Below, piece by piece: positions 11,008 through 17,874 of a stretch of 64,000 nt of DNA. Where the stretch lies: the NCBI GenBank assembly GCA_946811695.1, contig OX328123.1:153926516-153990515 (forward strand). Reading direction: 5' to 3'. The position numbers were made by a program, and so were the translations under genes. This stretch comes from Gonocerus acuteangulatus. Its lineage: Eukaryota; Arthropoda; Insecta; Hemiptera; Coreidae. Position 1 is the first letter of the stretch, and every line of letters begins with the position of its first letter. The notes beneath the pieces were generated by a model. The model did no database searches. It had not been told where the DNA came from and worked only from the letters and a program-made list of their open reading frames with translations.

Positions 11008-12158
11008 ATTAATAATATTATTTTTACTATTTGAAATATTAATTGGTCCTTTTCTAATATCTATTACATATAAAGGTCTATTTTTTATGAAATCATCAGG
11101 ATCATAAAGCATATTCATATTTCCGATATAAGACCTTTTATAATCTTTATACATATCATATAATAATGAATAATTGTTCTCTTTAATATCTAAATTTAAC
11201 ATTTCTTCCGGATAATATGTTTCATTAATTTTAACTCTAATATTTCTAACATCAACATGGTCAAATTTAGAAGGATCTTTCTTTTGATCATTTCTTCTCG
11301 ATGTTTGGAATCCTACAATTATGAATTTCGGTTTATCAATGTTCCTATAAATATTAGTTATATCAAAACTTAAATTTGATCCCATAATACCAGTTTTTTC
11401 AATACACTCCCAAGTTTTAAATACAAATTCTTGTGTTCCACCAAACTTGTCCATCTCATTAATTAATTCAATTTTTGAAGGTGTTGAATACTCTATGATA
11501 GGAACACGTAAATAAAAATCAGTTATTGTAATTTTACCTGTAGGTGCATAAGACTTTCCATCTGCTTGAAGTGATAGAAAAATCCCGTCATCATCAGTGT
11601 TTCTAAGAAATGTTATTAAAAATCCCCCTTTGTATATTGGTATGTTTATACCTCCAAAATATCCTAATCCTAAATCGTTTAAGGTTCCACAATAATTAAA
11701 TTTTCCGTATTTATGATCACATTTCACTGCACCATTCATTTTAGACAAAGTTTCATCTTGAGACAGTGATATCGTATGTTTTACAGTACTTATAATACCT
11801 GGATCTTCAATTCTATCAATTAATTTGTTATGTTTTTTTACTTCTATACTTCGAAATAAGAAAGGAATAAAATTATCTATTAATTTAGTTCCCGAATTCA
11901 TACCATAGTGTTCACCATCTTTGGCATTGAAAGAACCTGAAATAACAAACTGAAAATGGGAACTTAAAAAATTATCACCAACATCGATTAAGAATTCTAT
12001 TCTCTGATTTTCTTTATTAAAATTCAATTCGGTATTATTCGATGGGAAAAAATGTTTAAATTGTTGTTTTTCTATATTAGGATTATATTTTGAATACATC
12101 TCCATTTATTAAGATAAAAAATCTTTATAATTTAAAAACTAGTTTATAATTATTAGAC

Positions 12159-12177
12159 CCCCGTCTCAGAGACGGGG
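12159..12177. terminator. GC-rich stem-loop between W-repeat gene and capsid gene
   Basis: CCCCGTCTC/GAGACGGGG inverted repeat with a 1-nt centre, 10 bp past the stop codon of the upstream minus-strand gene and 54 bp before the capsid ATG. It is a conspicuous GC island in very AT-rich DNA. Likely 3'-end signal (inference; see the other stem-loops of this element). Confidence 0.55.
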
Positions 12178-12186
12178 TTTGAAAAT

Positions 12187-12618
12187 TTAAAAAACATAAT
12201 TTATTAATGAAGGTACAGTATCAACATTAAATCTATTTTTATAATATTTCGAAAATTCTTCATAATGTTCTTGTTTAAATTCATTTGATATATCAGTTCT
12301 TTCGAAAATTATTATCCAATTAACCAAATGTTTATATTTTATTAAAGTATCTGGAGAAAACTTTTGATAAAAAGACATAATGTTCCAATCAAATAATGAG
12401 TAATAAAACTCGATCTTTTGTTCATCGATTTTCTGATATCTCGAAATGATTTTCCAATCTATTTTATTTGAAAACATTCCTAATTCTTCTAATTTAAACG
12501 GATGGTATTGTGAAACAAGTTTCCCAATTTAATTTATTCTGAAATACAATTAAAAATTCTGTTGTTAAACCAGGAAATGAAGATATTTCATCCCAATCAT
12601 TATTTTGTGTTGTCTCCA
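12187..12618 (-). pseudogene. W-repeat protein, frameshifted
   Basis: Not a family I can name with certainty. The protein is made of repeats of roughly 28-30 residues with a W-x-x-I/L-S core followed by YQK or QYH: NDWDEIS, then IDWKIISRYQ, then FDWNIMSFYQ, then VNWIIIF. This periodic W...IS pattern recurs in proteins of nucleocytoplasmic large DNA viruses. Translation from the ATG at 12618 (in AATAAATGG) runs into a stop near 12500. The downstream frame, open to 12187, continues the repeat, so one extra base near 12523-12526 is the simplest explanation. The break is not in a long homopolymer. Confidence 0.6.
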
Positions 12619-12689
12619 TTTATTAAGAAAAAAATTAATTCTTTTTTAATATTTCTACTTCTGTATCATTTTTTTCATTTAGTGATGTT

Positions 12690-13589
12690 TTAGACTCTTG
12701 AAAAATATTCTTCCATTTTGTTCTTTATATCACTATCAAGTTGTACTGGTATAAGATCAATTTTTTCATTTAGTGATGTTTTAGACTCTTCTTCCGTATC
12801 AATTTTTTCATTTAGTGATGTTTTAGACTCTTCTTCCCTATCAATTTTTTCATACTCTGACATTTTTACTCTTCTTCTTTTCATTATCTTTTTTTCCAGT
12901 TCTTCTATTTTATTGTTTAAATCATTCAATACTTGTTCTACTTGTGGGTAATAACTATCATATAAAGTGTCAGAAAATGTTTGAAGATGTTTTTCTAACT
13001 CTGTTTCTGTCAAATATTCTTCCATTTTGTTCTTTATATCACTATCAACTTGTACTGGTATAACATCACTAATTAAATCCTGAGTGAGTTTTTTCATCTT
13101 TTCATCTAAATCTTCTTTAGTTGTATATTCAAATAATTTCTCATCGATGATCTCTTCAAATTCTTTTGTATCAGTTGTTCTTTTATCTCTTTTATTTTCA
13201 TTAATTGCCCTCTCTATCATCGTTTTCACTTGTTTCATAATAACTACATCATTATTATCTCTTCCTTCTGAAACACTGACAAGTCTTTTTTTATTAAAAC
13301 CAATATAACTTTTAGTAAATGTAAACAATGAACCGATAATTTCATCAACTTTTACTTTTAATTCATTCTTTAATTTATTATTAAAATCATTTTTTAAATC
13401 ATTCTTTAATTTATTTTCATCATCTTTTAATTTTGTTTGGAATGTTGAGAATTCTGTTCTAAAAGAATTTGAAAGTTCATTTACAATATCACTTTTTAAT
13501 TTCGTTTCATCAATATCGCCAGATTCCGGAAAAACAATTTGATTTCCTAAAACATCAAATTTTAAAATAACTCTTGAATAAGATTCCAT
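12690..13589 (-). CDS. Coiled-coil protein, possible fibre or minor virion component
   Basis: 299 residues, highly charged and predicted coiled-coil over most of its length (a K/E/D/N-rich segment ~25-85 and a heptad-like stretch ~130-245). It lies in the structural block between the protease and the W-repeat gene, so a virion role is plausible but unproven. The C-terminus is recently rearranged. A 14-residue unit (EKID-EEESKTSLN) is tandemly repeated, and a segment resembling residues ~178-195 (PVQ-DSDIKNKMEEY) recurs at the very end. Directly after the stop another frame holds a further ESKTSLNEKN copy and a natural-looking end, so the original C-terminus was probably displaced by the duplication. 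The start overlaps the protease end by 28 bp in another frame. Confidence 0.7.
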   Translation of the reverse strand: MESYSRVILKFDVLGNQIVFPESGDIDETKLKSDIVNELSNSFRTEFSTFQTKLKDDENKLKNDLKNDFNNKLKNELKVKVDEIIGSLFTFTKSYIGFNKKRLVSVSEGRDNNDVVIMKQVKTMIERAINENKRDKRTTDTKEFEEIIDEKLFEYTTKEDLDEKMKKLTQDLISDVIPVQVDSDIKNKMEEYLTETELEKHLQTFSDTLYDSYYPQVEQVLNDLNNKIEELEKKIMKRRRVKMSEYEKIDREEESKTSLNEKIDTEEESKTSLNEKIDLIPVQLDSDIKNKMEEYFSRV

Positions 13590-13966
13590 TTCTTTCTATT
13601 TATTATATTTAAAATTTCATTAAAATCCATATCTTTAGAAAAGAATTTAAGAACTAACAAACATAAATGTCCACAAATAGGTGGATCATTAATTTCTTGA
13701 AGTCTGTCTTCATTATATATTAAATTATCTTTTCCCAAATATATAACTAATTCCTTTGATGGATGTAAGTTTCCATATGAATTAAAATAATATTTTTTAT
13801 TTCCATTTTTATAATAAGAAACCCAGTGAGTACCATTTCCGAAAGAATTATCAATGTTTACAATTCCACACTCAATATTTCTAGGATGTTTCGGAAGTTC
13901 ATCTTTCATAAAAACTCCTCTAAAATGTTTTATGTTTAACTTCTTAACGATATTCTCGATATCAAA
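13562..13966 (-). CDS. Adenain-like cysteine protease (capsid maturation), N-terminus lacking ATG
   Basis: Small Ulp1/adenain-type protease as in all Polintons, which processes virion proteins. Numbered from the ATG at 13909, the catalytic His is residue 28 (NGTHWV). The acidic-position equivalent is Asn43 (YYFNSYG), the oxyanion Gln is 71, and the nucleophile is Cys83 within CGHLCLL. The family normally begins ~19 residues further upstream with an N-D-I-rich segment ahead of HFRGVFM. Those codons are present and open here (to ~13966) but without an ATG; an ATA sits where the start would be expected, directly after an A11 run ending the upstream ORF. Either the start is mutated, initiation is at 13909, or the segment is reached by frameshifting from the upstream gene. 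Confidence 0.82.
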   Translation of the reverse strand, partial: FDIENIVKKLNIKHFRGVFMKDELPKHPRNIECGIVNIDNSFGNGTHWVSYYKNGNKKYYFNSYGNLHPSKELVIYLGKDNLIYNEDRLQEINDPPICGHLCLLVLKFFSKDMDFNEILNIINRKKWNLIQELF

Positions 13967-13967
13967 A

Positions 13968-14396
13968 TTAGATAAAGGAGTTATTTTTTTTTTTAACTGT
14001 TACAAGTTTTCCTCCCTGTTTCTTTTCCATTTCTTTATTATGTCTTGTTTGTTCTTCTATTAGTTTATCTTTATATCTTTTATCGATAACCGAGTTTGCA
14101 ATAGAACTTGCTCCACTCGCTAAAGCAGCTAAAGCTCCTAATCCTGCAAAAATTAAAGGAAGTATTCCACCATCTTTTTCATTTTCTCTTAATTGTTTAT
14201 ATGTTAATTTAATTCTAGTTCCCTTTCCGTCTTTAGCATTTCTGTTAATCTTATCGATCTGTCTTTGAGTTAACAAAATTGAATTATTTCCTTTTTTTGT
14301 ATCGATTGTAACATCAGTTTTCTTTTTTACAGCACCAATAATTTTAGATTTTTGACCTTCCGTTAGTGAAATTTTAAAAGGTTTATACTCACTCAT
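13968..14396 (-). CDS. Adenovirus pX/pVI-like virion protein
   Basis: 142 residues with basic N- and C-terminal parts. Two related Q-x-x-I blocks (EGQKSKIIGAV at 13-23 and TQRQIDKINRNA at 43-54) precede a Gly/Ala-rich hydrophobic stretch from GGILPLIF at residue 76 to ~104. This layout matches the pX/pVI-like proteins described in adintoviruses and Polintons, thought to be membrane-active or core components and substrates of the neighbouring protease. The last codons cover an A11 run that leads into the protease reading frame. Starts ATGAGTGAG after an A-rich leader without the AATAAATGG context. Confidence 0.72.
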   Translation of the reverse strand: MSEYKPFKISLTEGQKSKIIGAVKKKTDVTIDTKKGNNSILLTQRQIDKINRNAKDGKGTRIKLTYKQLRENEKDGGILPLIFAGLGALAALASGASSIANSVIDKRYKDKLIEEQTRHNKEMEKKQGGKLVTVKKKNNSFI

Positions 14397-14450
14397 TTTC
14401 TTTAATTTATAATGAATAAAAAAGAATATAAATTCTTTCTACTGGAAATT

Positions 14451-14483
14451 TTTGCAGGATTTAAAAATGTTCGTTTCTAATAA
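14451..14483 (+). promoter_or_regulatory. Class I leader/promoter of the BRO gene
   Basis: TTTGCAGGATTTAAAAA followed by GTTCGTTTCTAATAA directly before the ATG. The same arrangement occurs before the ATGs at 20414 and 20890. Conservation of ~35 bp upstream of three unrelated genes implies a regulatory module. Confidence 0.65.
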
Positions 14484-15275
14484 ATGGAGGGGATTCTAAA
14501 TATTCTGAACAACAAACTTAACTATAATAATAAAGAAATATTTATGATTTTAGATGAAAATAACGATCCTTGGTTTAAAGCTAGAGATATTGCTGAATTA
14601 TTAGAGTATAAAAAAATAACCAAAGCATATAATCTTGTTGATGAAGAACATAAAACAAATCTAAATCTTATTTTAGAAGGGTGCTCCTTAGAAGAGCACC
14701 CTTCAAATATGCAAGCACATACTATTTTTATTAACGAATTAGGTTTATATTCTTTGATTATGAAATCGAAATTACCTCAAGCAAAAGAATTTCAAAAATG
14801 GGTTTACAATGTTATCAAAACAATTAGAAAAACAGGGGAGTATAAATTGAAGGAAGAATTATACAGTAAAGACAAAATTATAAAAAAGAAAGATGAAAAA
14901 ATTAAAAATTTAAATAATAAAATAACAAATATCAAATCTGATGTTGTACCTAAAACTAAAGATGAAAAATTAAGACATTTTTTCCTATTATTTAAGTTAA
15001 ACGACTATGAATGTGAATATAGTTATTATGTTATAAGATGTCAAAAAGTATATTTAAAAAGAGCTGTTGATAAAATAGTTTTAGAACATCAAGATTGTGA
15101 GGAGATAATAAAATTCTATGATCCAAATAGTGTTAATTTATATTCTAGAATAAAAGAAAAATTAAAAAATGATTTAGAATTTCATGGTAATTATTTTAGA
15201 ATAAATAATGAAGAATTTAGTGAGGAATATCTAATTATAAAAATAGAGGAATTACACAGTGAAAAAGAAATTTAA
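14484..15275 (+). CDS. BRO family protein (BRO-N domain)
   Basis: 263 residues. Residues ~8-120 match the BRO-N fold by motif order: an opening beta segment, DPWFKARDIAELLEYK, then AYNLVDEEHK, INELGLYSLIMKSK and AKEFQKWVYNVI with a RKTGEY exit. A charged coiled-coil linker (~125-160) leads to a C-terminal domain with FLLFKLND and YYVIRCQKVYLKRA, as in the DUF3627-type tails of insect-virus BRO proteins. BRO proteins of baculoviruses and other insect viruses bind DNA and are linked to control of transcription and host chromatin. It is the only plus-strand gene in the left half and converges on integrase with a 4-bp overlap of the 3' ends. A perfect 11-bp hairpin (14677-14705) lies inside the coding region. 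Confidence 0.88.
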   Translation: MEGILNILNNKLNYNNKEIFMILDENNDPWFKARDIAELLEYKKITKAYNLVDEEHKTNLNLILEGCSLEEHPSNMQAHTIFINELGLYSLIMKSKLPQAKEFQKWVYNVIKTIRKTGEYKLKEELYSKDKIIKKKDEKIKNLNNKITNIKSDVVPKTKDEKLRHFFLLFKLNDYECEYSYYVIRCQKVYLKRAVDKIVLEHQDCEEIIKFYDPNSVNLYSRIKEKLKNDLEFHGNYFRINNEEFSEEYLIIKIEELHSEKEI

Positions 15276-16213
15276 TTCACAACATTTTTTTTATTTATCC
15301 AAGTATTATGTGAATTATCAAAACCTAACCATTTGACATAAACTTTATCCCCTTTTCTTTTTAAAACCTTTTCAACAAGATAATCATGTGGATATTTGGT
15401 TTTCATTAATTCTTCTTTATAAAATCTACCTTCGATTTCTTCTTCCTTCAAATCTTTTAATTTATAAGTAATAGGAATGGAATTTATTATTTTATTTATT
15501 TTGAAAACTTCAGTAGACCAGTTAGGTGTATATCCTTTTTCAAATATTCCTTTATATTTACTTATCCTTACATAATCGTTTAATTTAAATTTTGGTTTTT
15601 CATTTTTAACATTGTTATCATTATAAATATTCATTAATACTTCTTCTTCATTTTTCTTATTAACTTCTATAGGTTTCATTTTTATAGTTCTATGATAGGA
15701 ATTATTATATGTTTTAATCAAATCATCTAAAATATCTATCCATTTATAATTTCCTCTCTTAGAAAATTCTTTCCACATTTTTTCTTTTAATGTTCTATTA
15801 AATCTTTCTACTATAGCAGATTTTATTTCACTATAACTAGAATAATGATTGATATTATATTCTTTCATTAAATTCTGAAATTCTTTATTATAAAATTCTT
15901 TTCCGTTATCCGTTTGTAAATTTTTTGGTTTATTTTTATCGTTCAATATACTTTTTAATGCTTCAGTCACTAATTTACCAGTTTTATCTTTAACAGGAAT
16001 TGCCCAAGAAACTTTAGAAAATGTATCTATTACAGTTAAAATATATTTAAATCCTTTATTAATTTTTGATATTCCTTTTAAACTTCCAGTATTCATCTCA
16101 ACTAAATCAGATTGCCACAGGTCATTTATTCCTCGAGTTATAATTTTTGTTCTTTCAAAATTTCTTCTAACCGGTTTATGAATTTCTTCAATTATTCCTT
16201 CTTTTACACTCAT
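15272..16213 (-). CDS. Polinton integrase (DDE, retroviral type) with C-terminal chromodomain
   Basis: 313 residues. The RNase-H-fold core has Asp36 (LWQSDLVEM), Asp102 (LQTDNGKEF) and Glu136 (IVERFNRTLK), the catalytic triad that integrates Polinton DNA and makes the 6-bp duplication seen here. A KFKLNDYVRI segment (~218) and a C-terminal chromodomain (~275-313: YLVEKVLKRKGDKVYVKWLGF, ending NTWI) follow. Like most insect Polinton integrases it begins with a short HKPVRRNF leader and lacks an obvious HHCC finger. The ATG overlaps the stop of the zinc-ribbon ORF upstream (ATGA), suggesting coupled expression of the two. The frame is intact. Confidence 0.95.
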   Translation of the reverse strand: MSVKEGIIEEIHKPVRRNFERTKIITRGINDLWQSDLVEMNTGSLKGISKINKGFKYILTVIDTFSKVSWAIPVKDKTGKLVTEALKSILNDKNKPKNLQTDNGKEFYNKEFQNLMKEYNINHYSSYSEIKSAIVERFNRTLKEKMWKEFSKRGNYKWIDILDDLIKTYNNSYHRTIKMKPIEVNKKNEEEVLMNIYNDNNVKNEKPKFKLNDYVRISKYKGIFEKGYTPNWSTEVFKINKIINSIPITYKLKDLKEEEIEGRFYKEELMKTKYPHDYLVEKVLKRKGDKVYVKWLGFDNSHNTWINKKNVVN

Positions 16214-16368
16214 TTCTTTTTCATTTTTTGACCTAAAAAAGTATTCTTTTTACTTCCACAAATTTTACAAATTCCTTTACCCATGAGTTTTCCATTTTTA
16301 GAAGTTTCTTCATGATAATTCTTACTTTCTGTTTGTTTTTTACACTTTACACAATATATAAGTACCAT
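16210..16368 (-). CDS. 52-aa zinc-ribbon protein (DUF5679-like)
   Basis: A small gene easily missed by length cut-offs. Two CxxC knuckles (YCVKCKKQ at residues 5-12 and GICKICGSKK at 32-41) flank a SKNGKLMGKG turn, the layout of the small zinc ribbons common in large DNA viruses and phages (DUF5679 by recollection). It starts in ATAATAAATGG, the standard start context of the element. It ends in an ATGA overlap with integrase and lies 17 bp downstream of the ATPase stop. The intact frame, conserved cysteines and start context support a real gene. The finger might serve as the zinc module that the integrase lacks, but that is speculation. Confidence 0.85.
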   Translation of the reverse strand: MVLIYCVKCKKQTESKNYHEETSKNGKLMGKGICKICGSKKNTFLGQKMKKK

Positions 16369-16385
16369 TTATTATAGGATAAAAT

Positions 16386-17063
16386 CTAGTCTTTAAAATA
16401 GATAAATTTCTCTAGTTTATGGATATACTTTCCATTGTTTAATTTATTATATGTATTTATCGATAGAAAACCATAATCATCCCCCCAACAATCATTACAA
16501 ATTTTTTTAAAAATATCAAAGGATGAAAAATCACTTCCAGCAAAATCTTTATATATCATTTCAGTGTAATGAAGAGATTGTTTAAAAGAACAAATAAAAT
16601 TAACATTATTTCTAATAAACTTTCTATCAACTTTACTATAACATTGACTTAAATAAATACAAGAAATATTTTTATGTCTACCTCTAACAAAATATTCATT
16701 AATTTTTTCATGATTTTCAAATATAATATCATCAAAGATAACTAAACTATTCGGTTCACAAGTATCTACATTTTCCATTTCTTCAATATCATTATAAAAA
16801 CACCCTACATCCTCTCCTATTTTATTTCCAATATCACTAAACAACTCAATCATTTCTTGATAAATATCTTGATCTAAAGATTTACTACATACATATAATT
16901 TAGAATAATCTAACCAATCTCCATAAATAAAATTTGTTAATAAAGTTGTTTTTCCAGAACCACTACTACCGATAATTATACATCTTAATGGTAATGGAAA
17001 AGGTTTATTGTTAGTCTTATTTTTATCTTCGTGGTAAATTTTTATACGATACTTTTTTTCCAT
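16386..17063 (-). CDS. FtsK/HerA-type DNA-packaging ATPase (A32-like)
   Basis: 225 residues. Walker A is GSSGSGKT at 32-39, Walker B is SLVIFDD ending at Asp111-Asp112, and a sensor-like CIYLSQCY lies at ~135-142. The N-terminal PFPLPLRCIIIG entry to the P-loop is typical of Polinton, virophage and poxvirus A32-type ATPases, which translocate genomes into capsids. The frame is intact and length normal for the family. Divergent from the minor capsid gene, with only 24 bp between the two start codons, so the two virion-assembly genes probably share a bidirectional promoter. The start context is TTTATAATGG rather than AATAAATGG. Confidence 0.95.
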   Translation of the reverse strand: MEKKYRIKIYHEDKNKTNNKPFPLPLRCIIIGSSGSGKTTLLTNFIYGDWLDYSKLYVCSKSLDQDIYQEMIELFSDIGNKIGEDVGCFYNDIEEMENVDTCEPNSLVIFDDIIFENHEKINEYFVRGRHKNISCIYLSQCYSKVDRKFIRNNVNFICSFKQSLHYTEMIYKDFAGSDFSSFDIFKKICNDCWGDDYGFLSINTYNKLNNGKYIHKLEKFIYFKD

Positions 17064-17087
17064 TATAAATAGAGTAATTTATATAAG
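17064..17087. promoter_or_regulatory. 24-bp bidirectional intergenic region
   Basis: All-AT spacer with one GAG triplet between the divergent ATPase and minor-capsid ATGs, including TTTATATAAG just before the plus-strand ATG. Any promoter for either gene must lie here or inside the opposite coding region. Confidence 0.45.
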
Positions 17088-17810
17088 ATGAAATTGTTAA
17101 AAATAACTGGTAAAACTTCTGAGTTGACTTTGAAATTAGCACATCCAATATTTCTAGACGAAAATATAAATTATAAAATAGGTCTTGTTGGTTTTTATTC
17201 GGATAATAACATTCCTAACATACAAAAAGATTCATTCATTTCATTCGATATTAATAAATCAAGAAAACATATTAAAATTGAAAAAGGATTTTGGAGTTTA
17301 AAAGAAATCGATAATCTAATAAAGAAAGAACTTGTAAACGAAAAGTTCTATATAAAAAGTAATAATGATGGAAAGGTAAAAATGTTTTCACCGTATCCAT
17401 TTGATCTGGACGTAAATCTTAAAAACATTTTTGGTTTCGAAATACCAACTAAAAATGAAATTTCAACAGATTATGCAAGTAACACAGTACATGTTGGAAA
17501 ATTCAGACCTAAATTAAGACCTTTTGATGTTATCGAAATTCATTGTAATTTAGTTGAATCTAGTTTAGTGAGTCATTCTTCTAATGAACACATACATGAA
17601 GAAACTGATTTAGTATATAGTTTTTTCCCGAATGTTCCTTTTGAATCAAAGATTTCAGAAAAACCCTTAGAAATTGTTTATGTTCCAATTAGAAACGATA
17701 TTCATAAAATTCAAAAAATAAATGTAACTATTAGGAATGAAAGACATGAATTATTAAATAATGAAAATGTTAATAATATTATATATTTAAGTCTGATTCA
17801 TGACAAATAA
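17088..17810 (+). CDS. Polinton minor capsid (penton-like) protein
   Basis: 240 residues. The characteristic opening (YKIGLVGFYSDNNIPNI at ~30-46), a central DLDVNLKNIFGF segment, and a jelly-roll-like second half with FDVIEIHCNLVESSLVSH and a C-terminal PLEIVYVPIR, then IQKINVTI, match the minor capsid/penton family of Polintons. The protein would form the single jelly-roll vertex capsomer alongside the major capsid protein. Frame intact. It heads a rightward cluster with the PLA2-domain protein 64 bp downstream. Short direct repeats TAGTTAAA lie in that spacer. Confidence 0.87.
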   Translation: MKLLKITGKTSELTLKLAHPIFLDENINYKIGLVGFYSDNNIPNIQKDSFISFDINKSRKHIKIEKGFWSLKEIDNLIKKELVNEKFYIKSNNDGKVKMFSPYPFDLDVNLKNIFGFEIPTKNEISTDYASNTVHVGKFRPKLRPFDVIEIHCNLVESSLVSHSSNEHIHEETDLVYSFFPNVPFESKISEKPLEIVYVPIRNDIHKIQKINVTIRNERHELLNNENVNNIIYLSLIHDK

Positions 17811-17874
17811 ACTTAACGAAATGTTAAACTTAGTTAAATCTAGTTAAACCGTTCTGAACTTTTTAATATAATAA

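Larger units (their letters stand above)
10414..12105 (-). pseudogene. Polinton major capsid protein (double jelly-roll), split by a MITE
   Basis: The first ~357 codons (from 12105 down to ~11027) are open. They show features of the Polinton/adintovirus major capsid family: an N-terminal FLIDVGDNFLSSHFQF strand region, the conserved block FIPFLFRSIEVKKHNKLID followed by PGIISTVKH, and a late strand near DPDDFIKNRPLYVIDIRKG. An insertion (palindromic MITE 10577-11007 plus duplicated flank) then interrupts the frame. The remaining ~43 codons resume on the far side and end at 10414, giving an original length close to 400 residues, short but normal for this subgroup. The uninterrupted minus ORF down to 10900 ends in MITE-derived residues. 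Starts in CTTAATAAATGG. Double-jelly-roll assignment rests on motif recognition. Confidence 0.8.

Noticed and set aside
10900..11010. C-terminal residues of the long capsid ORF
   Set aside because: These codons derive from the inserted palindromic MITE, not from the capsid gene.
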